From positions 1-32,470 of IMG/VR virus record IMGVR_UViG_3300005833_000004: DNA of 32,470 nucleotides. One strand, written 5' to 3'. A program made the translations under genes and the position numbers. Below are positions 21,901 through 29,921 of this stretch, piece after piece. The notes beneath the pieces were generated by a model that was not told the origin of the DNA, made no database searches, and was given only the letters and a program-made list of their open reading frames with translations. Every line of letters starts with the position of its first letter. The stretch's first letter is position 1. The DNA comes from a virus.

Positions 21901-22302
21901 TGCATCTCTTGCTTGCTTGTATCTGGACTCCTGTTGGGCAGCTTTCCTTTTTTCCTCAGAATCATGATAGTCAAACAGCATCTTGGAAATTCCACCAAGA
22001 GTCTGTGCCGTCTGTGCTTCTTGCCTCCCAGCTAGCTCGGCTTGGGTGCGGGCGACCGCAACCTGTGCCTCGTTTGTTTTGATTGCATTCTCAGTTACTT
22101 GCTGAGATATCTGTGCAGATAGCTGTGACCCACCAGATAATGAATCTGCTGCTCCTTGTAGTCGCTGAGCAGCACCTTGGAAGTATTGCTGTGAGTTATT
22201 CTGACCAGGTGGTATTAGGTCAGCGGATGGAAGCGATACATTTTTTCTTGATAGGTCAGTCCCCACCACCCTCAAAGGAAACCCACCATATTGCCTAGCC
22301 AA
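18994..22302 (-). CDS. Ejection protein with M23 endopeptidase and lytic transglycosylase domains
   Basis: 1102 residues from TTG 22302, chosen because AGGGAGGG lies 8 bases upstream and the previous stop is at 22304; the frame is open further up (ATG 22347) without an SD. The N-terminal two thirds are helical and Gln/Ala-rich. At residues about 680-810 lies an M23 metallopeptidase: GRPHAGVDF (His~700, Asp~704), RYAHLSGAFV, and QHLHFEV (His~786, His~788), the zinc ligands. At about 940-1000 a transglycosylase SLT-like motif reads ESGFDEQLVNQYGCTGLFQY, with Glu~948 as the probable catalytic acid. Both enzymes cut peptidoglycan, at peptide and glycan bonds, so the protein should open the cell wall for DNA injection. 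In T7 the transglycosylase is in gp16, so the arrangement differs. Confidence 0.85.
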   Translation of the reverse strand: MARQYGGFPLRVVGTDLSRKNVSLPSADLIPPGQNNSQQYFQGAAQRLQGAADSLSGGSQLSAQISQQVTENAIKTNEAQVAVARTQAELAGRQEAQTAQTLGGISKMLFDYHDSEEKRKAAQQESRYKQARDAVADQRESIRLAIAIQDANRAEGKYVDEKQQALTQKLKQNYEQQVALPDYAKLELEAQPILYQYGMSELESRLQKLNETHRGRVTPQFTVEATQRILAQAHGEQNRQFQATYDNVKQVQNYSSELVEKRFRLQAMADSAKIASGLVPVDEGIQNLEQTSLNYIKENNLSLQDSLRVRLAATETMLSSGQMGLDAKVKVLAYNQRLSSALTQINTLREEESYRTMPEAERRARLMAIASENQLQFGDVTALADPLADVRRNVETEQLGVQLGELEKRNIVTQANRVQFNEHNVGDAVGTLIQQGEGSANAILNDPNTKGVRFWEHVGSVYKQYQDYAKLKTNTVTTISDLQIRKYRIQQEYEKLKAGGGGDTEILDALRAIALSNIDKLPPEMQPTVTSTATKALDITSVGNILQNIDKEFNTQIAQLQSNLANTKAGVARFGLDDVFNTEGKGSSLETMRSRFKGEISGYTTLINNLPATKQVTGQGVTPNFNRGGTGLAANPTRIGLTKSLDGITHEPIIASNQLQSVTYGKSNFAVPFRPGTQVTVSDEWGGAGSAVYARRGRPHAGVDFAVASGTPVISPVAGVVVRSETQINGQTGKGYGNYIDVKIPDGRVLRYAHLSGAFVTPGQEVQPGQVLARSGDTGAPGQQHLHFEVRDGTTQYYFEGTTNPVSFLQEVKSGFVSRSPRRNNELNNFYSPYSNNPPVALPRVSSRALKLPLGRFLAGGMVYSPTTELAAIPISAHTEYNRANPIRGMPVQSRIEGVNLARVNKPGSNYGYTRLAKDKALANKLAETASWLGVPAVWLADVVYFESGFDEQLVNQYGCTGLFQYCGEQRDEFGGLSSIKNMSSVDQFELFKKYANKWGARGNIKSIEELYTLFQRPALLPKLKKGDTSVLDMRDGNGGSIGEYIEKHIGREVGRKYRVNSRSRRVSSANIIHDKYHSDCAVCNQLAASGSPIIPHEAEVG

Positions 22303-22303
22303 A

Positions 22304-23458
22304 TTATTGCCCTCCCTGCCTAAAGCCAGAAATATAGCCGTAGCCATTAGGTTGATAGCTTGGCTGATTAGCCACTGGAACAGAGGATGACTTAGCACGC
22401 CCACCTCCACCACTAAAAGCTGACGATGCCGCTTGATAAGCGTTAAATCCTGCCCCCAGTACTCCAAAGATACTAGGATTAGTTATCGCCCCCTTTTGAG
22501 TAGCTATCTGTGCCTGTACAGCCTGCCCTGCACCCTTAATCGCACTCTCTTGTGATTGCCTCTGTATGTCGTAAAAACTAGTATTCAACGCTTGCTGTGC
22601 AGAATCTATCGTATATGCTGTATTCTGTGCTGCACGGGCTGCTTCTATGCCTAGTTGGTTCATCTGATAGTTGTTCTGCACCTCTTGCTCGTTGTAGGCT
22701 TGGTTTAGGTCGATAAACTGTCTGCCTCGCTCCGCACTTCCAGCTAAGAAATCAGCCTCATTTGCACCCATCTGTCTTGTAATATTAGCTACAGCTTCAG
22801 CATTCAAGCCACCCTGACGAACCTGGTCAACAATTTGGTTGTATCTTTGCAAATAACTTGCAGACGTATCCTGCCCAGACATTGCCATATTCATGAGGTT
22901 AGCTGCGTCAGATAGAGACAACCCAGCTACATCCCCATTAGCAAACCCAGCCATAGTGGTAGCCTCTGCCCGCTTGCGCTCAGCTTCAGCATTGAGGACA
23001 GACACACCCTGGTTAGCTAAGTCTGTCAACTGCTGCCTGCCTTGCTCGGCTTCTGTGGCAATCAGTCCAGAAGCTTGAATTTGAGAACCATACCTTGTTT
23101 CCTGAGACTGTCCAACCAACTGCTGGTTTTGCGTCTGCGCCTCAATGGCTTGCTGCTGCACACCAAACTGCTGAGTATTCCTATTTATTGTGTCCATGAG
23201 AGCAGCCTGATTGAGGGCATTCTCGTCAGTGAACTTAGCAATCTCTCTCTTTGCAGTATCTATCTGACCTTGAAAATCAGAGTATAGTTTTTGTCTCTGT
23301 AGCTCAATTAGCCTCAGCTTAGTATTTTGTGCTTCTATAGCTGATTGCTGGTTTAGAGCACTACGCTGTGCGTCAGCTTGCTGTTGGGCAGCACTATGCT
23401 GGGAGACTGCGCCAGCGACCCCAAGAACCGCACCTACGACTGGAACCGCTGCGCCCAT
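22304..23458 (-). CDS. Internal virion protein, T7 gp14-like
   Basis: 384 residues from ATG 23458 (SD GGAGG, 8 bases upstream); TTG 23464 is less likely. A hydrophobic Gly/Ala N-terminus (AAVPVVGAVLGVAGAVS) is followed by a long Gln/Ala-rich coiled coil (QHSAAQQQADAQRSALNQQS...), and a second Gly/Ala segment (GAITNPSIFGVLGAGFNAYQ) lies near the end, then a Gly/Ser tail. This is the build of the smallest ejection protein of T7-like phages, which leaves the capsid first to make an outer-membrane pore. Position directly before the larger ejection proteins fits. Similarity is by composition and order rather than by clear sequence. Confidence 0.75.
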   Translation of the reverse strand: MGAAVPVVGAVLGVAGAVSQHSAAQQQADAQRSALNQQSAIEAQNTKLRLIELQRQKLYSDFQGQIDTAKREIAKFTDENALNQAALMDTINRNTQQFGVQQQAIEAQTQNQQLVGQSQETRYGSQIQASGLIATEAEQGRQQLTDLANQGVSVLNAEAERKRAEATTMAGFANGDVAGLSLSDAANLMNMAMSGQDTSASYLQRYNQIVDQVRQGGLNAEAVANITRQMGANEADFLAGSAERGRQFIDLNQAYNEQEVQNNYQMNQLGIEAARAAQNTAYTIDSAQQALNTSFYDIQRQSQESAIKGAGQAVQAQIATQKGAITNPSIFGVLGAGFNAYQAASSAFSGGGGRAKSSSVPVANQPSYQPNGYGYISGFRQGGQ

Positions 23459-23460
23459 CT

Positions 23461-23724
23461 TCAATACCTCCGGTTAAACTCTTTTCTTAATGCATCAACA
23501 ATAAATTTGCACTCATCCCCAGTAAATTCCATAGTGATGTCGACCACTGGAGTTTTCTGGGTTGCCCCAATGTGGGTCAAAGCATGACCAGTTTGTACCA
23601 ATTGCGCTTTTACCAACTCTTCATTTAAGAAAACATATGCTTTAAAAAACTGGTCGATTATCATCTTCATCCTGTCCTTTGCACCGTATGGATTTTCCTT
23701 AAAATCAAATTCTAGATAACTCAT
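23461..23724 (-). CDS. Hypothetical protein (87 aa)
   Basis: 87 residues starting MSYLEFDFKENPYGAKDRMK with a strong SD (GGGGGC, about 8 bases upstream). A helix (MKMIIDQFFKAYVFLNEELV) is followed by a beta segment (TPVVDITMEFTGDECKFIVD) and a C-terminal helix. Overlaps the previous gene by 20 bases and abuts the gp14-like gene. It may form a pair with the gp49-like neighbour. Family not recognised. Confidence 0.7.
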   Translation of the reverse strand: MSYLEFDFKENPYGAKDRMKMIIDQFFKAYVFLNEELVKAQLVQTGHALTHIGATQKTPVVDITMEFTGDECKFIVDALRKEFNRRY

Positions 23725-23980
23725 TGTCTTGCCCCCTATATAAAATTTCTTGCAATAGATATCCTTCTAGCTTCCAAAGTTGATTAGCAATATCTTCTAA
23801 AGCAACAGTTAAGCCTATCTTTTCATCAAATTCTTTTGGGTCAACACATGCACCAACACCTACCAAAACAAACCCATTTGGAAACTGTAAAGCTACAACT
23901 AAAACTTTGTCAAATAAAACCTGCTTCTCCATTGTTGCCAGATTAATTAGCTCGTCTATTTTTTTCGGTAAAACCTTCAT
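23705..23980 (-). CDS. N4 gp49/Sf6 gp66 family protein
   Basis: 91 residues. The stretch FPNGFVLVGVGACVDPKEFD, then EKIGLTVALEDIANQLWKLE and GYLLQEIL follows the small phage family known from N4 gp49 and Sf6 gene 66, whose members read roughly '..LKNGF.V.GESACV.P.NFD.E.G...A...A..KIW.L.GYLL...L'. Function of the family is unknown to me. Its ATG overlaps the nozzle stop (TAATG) with SD AGAGGTGG. It is more often found among early or accessory genes, so its place in a virion operon is a mild oddity. Confidence 0.75.
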   Translation of the reverse strand: MKVLPKKIDELINLATMEKQVLFDKVLVVALQFPNGFVLVGVGACVDPKEFDEKIGLTVALEDIANQLWKLEGYLLQEILYRGQDNELSRI

Positions 23981-26900
23981 TATCCACCTCTAGTCCAATG
24001 AATATAACGACTTCCCTTAAGTGTAGCTGATAGCTGATACCCACTGAAAATAAACGCTGTTTCGTCAAAATTCCAGAGCAAAAGCTGATAGGTTGCCCCT
24101 AGTCCCTGTAAAGGCTCCTTAAACAAGCCATCCCTCCTATACGAATACCCTGGTGGGTCGATGTCAAACTGGGCATCGTCCCACAATATTGCTGAGTATC
24201 CATACATGTCGTAAATATTTTCAGCATCATCATCACTGTCATATTTGACAGCAACACTAACATTTTGCCTAATCTTTGGGACGCCTACAATTTGTTCAGC
24301 GGATTGCCCACTAGTAACATTAACCTCACTAATATTGAAGGTACGTTGACCCAAAGTATTGTCAAAAAAAGCAAACAAATGCTTTACTCGCTTGAGCTTC
24401 AATAAAGCCTTTTGGGTTAGGAGTGGGCTTGTGTACAAAATTTGGTAGGCTTGCCCAATAATCAAAATAGAATTGGTAACAGCATTTATATTTACTCTGT
24501 ACACCCCACTGCTCTCATTTACTGTGTAGTCTGTGGTAAGTACCTTCAGAACATTATCAACTATCACTATTTCGTGCTCATAATTTTGAGGAGAGAAAAC
24601 GCCATAAGTAACTTGACCAATGTCTTCTTCCGTGACAGGACGCCTCATGTAAATATTCAAAACTTTCCCAGCACCTGGGTTTAATAGCAAATATATGTTC
24701 CCATTGGGTAGTTTTACCCAATCAGTACTAAATACCTGAGCTACTCCATTAAGAGTCACATAGCAGTCCTGTAAATTTGTTATTGGTAGTAAATCAAATC
24801 CCCTATACTGCCCACTGTCTGAACGATTCACTGGATACTCATGTACTGTGTCTGTAGTGGTATAAGTTACATAAGAACGAGGGCTTGTATTGTAATTGGT
24901 TGCAGACCCATTGCCAACATAATGCTCAGCAAAATCTATGTACCGCTCATACCCAAAACGAATAAGCAGAAAGTCAGTGGGAACCTTAGAGCCATCCCTA
25001 TACCTACAGCAGCCCATAAGGAATCCAATGCCATTAGCTCGGTCAACATAGGTTAAAGCAACATAAGCATTAAATCCAATTGGTGTTGTGTACTCAGTCC
25101 AGCTTTCCCGAAACGTGTTATAAACAAGCAACACATCGGATGTGTAGCTGGTTCCACTTACTGGCAGCCCTATAAAGACATATCTATTCGTGCCATCGTA
25201 AGCCATCCAAGAAAGGTTCTCATATGCAGGATTTAGGGTTATTCCGAACTTCGTGCGGATTTTTATTGACTTTTCAGCAGCCTCATACTCGTTCGTACTG
25301 GACGTTAGAGTTAAGTCAAAAATCCCAATATCTGACAAATACAATATACTCCTGTCAGTTCTTACAAGAGAATACGAGTTTACCAAACCAATATTCGACA
25401 CAAACACAGCAAATTTATTCCGTTGTGTTAACACGGTTTGATTCCCAAAAATTCGGAACGCCGCTTTTCTCGTCAACACAAATAGATTATTCTGCCACTC
25501 AATAATACCCTTTACAATATCGTCTGGCTGACTAGCTAAGATTATATCAAGTGGGTCAGTATCCAGTGTAGAAAAGGAATCCACCTGAAAAGAATTATAA
25601 TTTACACCCGGAGTAACACTGTCAAAAACATTACTAAAAACTACTGTTAATGGTTGGTCTGGGAACCCAGAAAATACCAACCTACCTTGATAAAGTGAAA
25701 CATTCCGTGGATGGCTGCCTGTTAAGTAATTGCTATATAACCCTATTCCATAAATGGGAATATACCCACCATCGGCATAGTCATCTCTCACATTAGTAGC
25801 TGCACTTCCTATATCCCTAACTTGTACATTTACAATCTCTACCCTTGCATCTTTGGGGATACCAATTACTGTAGCGGCTTCAAAATCCAAATATTTACCA
25901 GCACTGCTAGTACTAGTGAGAGGAGTGCTAGTATCACTAGAGCGTAAGTACCAATCCCCATAAGTCGCACTTCCTACACCTGCATTAGTATTTTGTGATT
26001 TAGCTGTACTGTTTACAAAAACCTTTAAATATTGTCCTTGAATATCTGTGGAACCATTAAAAAATATTCGTCGTCTTCTACTTAGATAGACAGGTCGAGA
26101 TTGACCATCTGTCGCAGAAGCTGGTACGAACTCCTTACCAAAGGTAATAAACAATGGTGAGGGGTTTACTTTTTTCCCAGCAGCTTGCTTATATGGAGTG
26201 CCATCAGAATGACTATACTCATCAGCAGTAGATGGTTCTCTGTCAGTCTTTAGTGTAAAAGAATCATTATATGCAGTGCTTTTATAAGCCCTTATTGGAT
26301 AATTGAAGTTTAAGTCCGCTTCAATAAAATCTCTAATTTCAGCAGGTAAAGTAATAACTTGGTCTGGGTCGTTGGATAATCCTGTACCCCCTGAGGATTG
26401 TGAAGTCAACTCAGTTACACTACTGAAAAATCTATCTCCATTAAAAAGGAATGCCTCAGCATACCAATGCCAAACAACCAAAATGATATCAAAGGTGTAA
26501 GTTCCAGCAGCTATGTTGTTAGTGAAGGTAACCGTTGTTGTGCCCGCTCCATAAACAACTGAAGAAACATCCGTCTTCAAAACCCTGTCCTGGAACACCA
26601 AGACATTTGCGTTAGTTGCATTGACATATCTAGTATCACTGGTGAAAGCTATGCTGTTGAAAGGTGCACCGCTCGTAACTGTTGTGGACTTCTCAACAAA
26701 CTTTAGCTCAACAGGGCAGTTGACCCCTGTAGTCAAAATTAGCTTTGGCTCAATATCTGGAATTGCGACATAAGTAGCTCTAATGTCACCCCCGTTAGAG
26801 TCCCAGACATTAGATTTGGTCATTCGTACTGTGGCTACATCATTTTCAATAATGAATAATCTTAAATCCTTGCGGCTCTTTTGAACGACAAAATTATAAG

Positions 26901-27174
26901 CTAGGGCTGTAGTATACGTAATCAAGGAGACACCACCCACAGCAGTGCTTGCCAACCCCTCCTCTTTAAACAGCACTCTAGTGCCCTTGCGTTTAGTAAT
27001 CTGCCCAGAGATAAGAACCTCTGTGTTCAGTAATTCTGGGGAGTCTTCATAGGGGATATTAAGAGGACTTGCTAATGTATTCAGTCCACCAAAATTATTA
27101 CTGAAGATATCAGTTTCCTTAGTTGACTGCCCAGACCTATTCTGCTCTAAATTTTTATCCTGTGAAAATGTCAT
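23980..27174 (-). CDS. Tail tubular protein B / nozzle, T7 gp12-like
   Basis: 1064 residues. It begins with an unstructured polar segment and then NNFGGLNTLASPLNIPYEDS, a start typical of T7-like tail nozzle proteins, which usually open with a 'GV..Q.P...' consensus region. The rest is beta-rich with many aromatic and Thr/Ser residues (a beta-propeller-like pattern, for example RDKDLRLFI-like strands and NRYVFIGLPVSGTSYTSDV). It is longer than T7 gp12 (794 residues), with extra beta domains in the C-terminal 300 residues. The nozzle closes the short tail and carries the fibres. Its ATG overlaps the preceding stop by four bases with SD AGGAG. Confidence 0.8.
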   Translation of the reverse strand: MTFSQDKNLEQNRSGQSTKETDIFSNNFGGLNTLASPLNIPYEDSPELLNTEVLISGQITKRKGTRVLFKEEGLASTAVGGVSLITYTTALAYNFVVQKSRKDLRLFIIENDVATVRMTKSNVWDSNGGDIRATYVAIPDIEPKLILTTGVNCPVELKFVEKSTTVTSGAPFNSIAFTSDTRYVNATNANVLVFQDRVLKTDVSSVVYGAGTTTVTFTNNIAAGTYTFDIILVVWHWYAEAFLFNGDRFFSSVTELTSQSSGGTGLSNDPDQVITLPAEIRDFIEADLNFNYPIRAYKSTAYNDSFTLKTDREPSTADEYSHSDGTPYKQAAGKKVNPSPLFITFGKEFVPASATDGQSRPVYLSRRRRIFFNGSTDIQGQYLKVFVNSTAKSQNTNAGVGSATYGDWYLRSSDTSTPLTSTSSAGKYLDFEAATVIGIPKDARVEIVNVQVRDIGSAATNVRDDYADGGYIPIYGIGLYSNYLTGSHPRNVSLYQGRLVFSGFPDQPLTVVFSNVFDSVTPGVNYNSFQVDSFSTLDTDPLDIILASQPDDIVKGIIEWQNNLFVLTRKAAFRIFGNQTVLTQRNKFAVFVSNIGLVNSYSLVRTDRSILYLSDIGIFDLTLTSSTNEYEAAEKSIKIRTKFGITLNPAYENLSWMAYDGTNRYVFIGLPVSGTSYTSDVLLVYNTFRESWTEYTTPIGFNAYVALTYVDRANGIGFLMGCCRYRDGSKVPTDFLLIRFGYERYIDFAEHYVGNGSATNYNTSPRSYVTYTTTDTVHEYPVNRSDSGQYRGFDLLPITNLQDCYVTLNGVAQVFSTDWVKLPNGNIYLLLNPGAGKVLNIYMRRPVTEEDIGQVTYGVFSPQNYEHEIVIVDNVLKVLTTDYTVNESSGVYRVNINAVTNSILIIGQAYQILYTSPLLTQKALLKLKRVKHLFAFFDNTLGQRTFNISEVNVTSGQSAEQIVGVPKIRQNVSVAVKYDSDDDAENIYDMYGYSAILWDDAQFDIDPPGYSYRRDGLFKEPLQGLGATYQLLLWNFDETAFIFSGYQLSATLKGSRYIHWTRGG

Positions 27175-27872
27175 AGAGTATATCTCCTATTCCTCTTATA
27201 CATATTCATCTGTCCACCAATAGGAGTCTTAGCATTTCTGGTTCTCAACTGATGCAGCATTTGGTCGAATTCCTGTGCAATCATTTGGGCAGACTGCGCG
27301 TCCTCCAAATGCCTCACAGTCATTAGGTACACAGCCCTCTTTCTCACCAATGGAATTATGTACTCAGGAACTGGGAAAACACCTGTTGTAGTGGTCGGTG
27401 GAACCATGTCCCTAAGCGCATAAAAAACTACCCTAGCTTGCCCACTTGAGTCTGTAGGATATGGGTTCACTCTAGCCGTATTATACGAATCCATAGTCCA
27501 CACAATGGGTCTTGTGGATGTCTCACTTGTTGACACAAACCCATCTGGTACTATGGTTGCATCAAAGATTTCTGGATCAACATAGTTCAGCCTTTGATAA
27601 GCTCCACCAAACCCAGTACTATCCCAGCTAACATACTCAATTCTCTGAATATTAGATAAAGTCGCTACCTGATTTACCCAGGTTGTGGCTAGAATCTTGT
27701 CATAGAGCCACTCCCAAGTATGCAAATGTTGCAAATCACGAACAGCTTCTTGCACATATTGGCTAGCTTTCTTAGCAAAGGGGGAAACGATAGCGGTTAC
27801 TTGCCGCTCTCCTATATCGAGTAAAGTTTGATTTATTACTTCTAATAAAGTTGAAGTAGACGAAGCAACCAT
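27171..27872 (-). CDS. Tail tubular protein A / head-tail adaptor, T7 gp11-like
   Basis: 233 residues, helical at the N-terminus (LLEVINQTLLDIGERQVTAI) and then a beta domain (WEWLYDKILATTWVNQVATL...), ending in a helix and a basic tail (NMYKRNRRYTL). 'LL..IN..L..IGE..V' followed by a helix ending at 'W' is the typical start of T7-like adaptor proteins that sit under the portal. Order (capsid, this gene, nozzle) and size support the call. It is preceded by a terminator at 27924-27949, which would reduce its transcription relative to the capsid gene. Confidence 0.85.
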   Translation of the reverse strand: MVASSTSTLLEVINQTLLDIGERQVTAIVSPFAKKASQYVQEAVRDLQHLHTWEWLYDKILATTWVNQVATLSNIQRIEYVSWDSTGFGGAYQRLNYVDPEIFDATIVPDGFVSTSETSTRPIVWTMDSYNTARVNPYPTDSSGQARVVFYALRDMVPPTTTTGVFPVPEYIIPLVRKRAVYLMTVRHLEDAQSAQMIAQEFDQMLHQLRTRNAKTPIGGQMNMYKRNRRYTL

Positions 27873-27923
27873 ACTATTTACTCTAAGTTGTTAATTACTC
27901 CTATTTTTACATATAAGCATAAG

Positions 27924-27949
27924 AAAACCCCCTAGGGGGAACAAGGGGG
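27924..27949 (-). terminator. Terminator downstream of the capsid gene
   Basis: On the minus strand CCCCC (27949-27945) pairs with GGGGG (27932-27928) across a 12-base loop, followed by TTTTC (27927-27923) and more T. It lies 34 bases after the capsid stop, as the T7 terminator follows gene 10. Confidence 0.65.
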
Positions 27950-27982
27950 CAACGCCTAAAGGAATGCTACTCTATCTATATT

Positions 27983-28999
27983 CTATGGTGCCGTATGGAT
28001 AATAACTGCATGGTCAGGTCGGTAAACCTTAGCACCATAAACCTGTGTACTAACTACAGCATTCATCTGAAACAAGTTTTCCCTGGAAGACTCAACACTA
28101 GGGGTTTTCTGCATAGCCAATATACAGTAATCAGAGTTGTACATTAAAGCTGTAGTAAAGCCCGTATCTAGAGTAGTCAGTGACGCTACTTCAGTAGGTA
28201 ATTGTGTAGGCACGTATGGAGAACCAACTACACCAGGAGTGGGCTGCTGTGGAGCACCCGAACCATTTTGATAACCAGTCAAGCTATTAGCAGTAACATT
28301 ACTAGACATCATTACTGATAGACCATAAATCTGCCCAACTTTACCAGTCTGGGTTGGTCGCCCATCACTGTAATCCACACTGGTAAATTCAGTAATTGTT
28401 AATAGGTCATTATATTGACCTGGAGACCCTAACAGATATCGGTCGGCTGGTACATCTACTTCATCCAAGATTTGCTTCCCTGCAAGCAATGCAGCCTTAG
28501 ACAAAGCAAGCTTTGTGCCTCCAGAAGTGCCATCAGAAGTGTTATAAATACGTTGCGTAAACGCACCACTAACACTTGAATTGAACACTGCTCTCTGAGC
28601 AAGAACAAAATTGTCTAAGTCTCTTGCTAGAGCATACCCTACTTCACGGGTGTATTCACCCATAGCATCATAATCTGCCTGAATTCTGAGAATATCCTCA
28701 ATACCAAAACTGGCTTCTTTGTACTTGTCAATAATGATTGTGTACTCAGTATCAGTTCGGGCTTGCAGCTGGACTGGTGTCTCAGCAATTTTATCAAAAA
28801 CAGCTAACCTGGAAACTAGCGGTATATGAACTTTATCTCCCTTTCGCCCCACCATAGGAAGCTTCTTACAAGTACCTGCTGCAATCAAGCTGGCATCTCT
28901 AAAACGCTTAATCTCATTTGACCAAATTTCCGGAATGAAGACATCCCCACGCACAGTAGTAAATAAACTACCCTGATACGCACCACCAGGTAAAGCCAT
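27983..28999 (-). CDS. Major capsid protein, HK97 fold, T7-like
   Basis: 338 residues. The N-terminal part (VFIPEIWSNEIKRFRDASLI, then KLPMVGRKGDKVHIPLVSRL) and the later parts (TEYTIIIDKYKEASFGIEDI and VGYALARDLDNFVLAQRAVF) are typical of T7-like HK97-fold capsids: N-arm, E-loop, spine helix. The C-terminus (QTPSVESSRENLFQMNAV-like, VYGAKVYRPDHAVIIHTAP) is also typical. Length is close to T7 gp10A (345). SD GGAG, start 3 bases after the scaffold stop. Highest expected expression of the unit, as the terminator behind it suggests. Confidence 0.9.
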   Translation of the reverse strand: MALPGGAYQGSLFTTVRGDVFIPEIWSNEIKRFRDASLIAAGTCKKLPMVGRKGDKVHIPLVSRLAVFDKIAETPVQLQARTDTEYTIIIDKYKEASFGIEDILRIQADYDAMGEYTREVGYALARDLDNFVLAQRAVFNSSVSGAFTQRIYNTSDGTSGGTKLALSKAALLAGKQILDEVDVPADRYLLGSPGQYNDLLTITEFTSVDYSDGRPTQTGKVGQIYGLSVMMSSNVTANSLTGYQNGSGAPQQPTPGVVGSPYVPTQLPTEVASLTTLDTGFTTALMYNSDYCILAMQKTPSVESSRENLFQMNAVVSTQVYGAKVYRPDHAVIIHTAP

Positions 29000-29001
29000 A
29001 G

Positions 29002-29895
29002 CTAGCTACTCCAATCTATTAATCCGTTTTCGCTGGCGCTAACTATCTGAGACCAATACTTGCGTTTCTCTCTTTCACTCATTGCCGCAATCTGCCTTCC
29101 AGTGAACTTCTCTGGCTGGGCTGCTCCAGTTTGGCTAGCCTTTGTTGTGCTTTTTTCTATGGAAGGTACTTCTGGATTGCTTATCTTATTTGTCATCTCA
29201 ATATCCTTCCACAGTTTCACTGCACCCATTGGGTCACGGTCTACAAGTCTCTGAGTCACTGGGTCTAGCTTTTGAAATACGTCGACAACTTGACCCATAC
29301 GCTTTTGGTACTCAGTATCATCTACTCCCCATATCTGCTTAATGTGCGCTTGCTGCTTTTGGATGTTCCGTTCCTGCTTCTGCCTTTCTAATTCAGAAGC
29401 AAGTTGATTGGCTTTCTTTAGAGACACCCTTCTGTTTTTATATTCATCAAAGGAGTGCCCTAAAAACTTCTCCATAAGTGAAGCCCATTGCTGGAATTCA
29501 GGGTCAGTCTCATTTACATTCAGGTCTGGAACGCCATAATCCTCACCTAATTGCAAATAAGATAAATCTACAGTCTCAAGATTAATAGAAGAATCATCAA
29601 CTACTCCCTCTTGAGTTGGGGATTGTTTCTCTTGCGTTGCCTTTGGTGGCTCGCTAAGAGGTGCCTTATGCGCCAACTCGGCTAGTCGCTTAGCTAGGTC
29701 AGATTCCTCAATTGTTGCTGAATCAGTTGTTGAAGTGGCAACATTTTCATCAACGTCTCTAACTATCTGTGCGTCAGAAGCCTGCAAAGGTGCTGGCTCC
29801 ACATATGCTTCAGGGAAGTCAGTGTTGTCAACAATCTGAGAGCGCTCTTCACTAGCACGGCTTCCACCTACGGTTGGGTCTGCATTAATTGCCAT
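29002..29895 (-). CDS. Capsid scaffold protein
   Basis: 297 residues, acidic, Glu/Gln/Ser-rich, with a disordered N-terminal 110 residues, a short folded part (LGEDYGVPDLNVNETDPEFQ), a charged coiled coil (KKANQLASELERQKQERNIQ) and a basic C-terminus (TGRQIAAMSEREKRKYWSQI). Acidic, low-complexity, helical proteins just before the capsid gene are scaffolds in T7-like phages. A basic C-terminal helix for capsid contact fits. The call rests on position and composition. Confidence 0.85.
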   Translation of the reverse strand: MAINADPTVGGSRASEERSQIVDNTDFPEAYVEPAPLQASDAQIVRDVDENVATSTTDSATIEESDLAKRLAELAHKAPLSEPPKATQEKQSPTQEGVVDDSSINLETVDLSYLQLGEDYGVPDLNVNETDPEFQQWASLMEKFLGHSFDEYKNRRVSLKKANQLASELERQKQERNIQKQQAHIKQIWGVDDTEYQKRMGQVVDVFQKLDPVTQRLVDRDPMGAVKLWKDIEMTNKISNPEVPSIEKSTTKASQTGAAQPEKFTGRQIAAMSEREKRKYWSQIVSASENGLIDWSS

Positions 29896-29921
29896 AATAC
29901 AAATATACTACCTACTAAACA

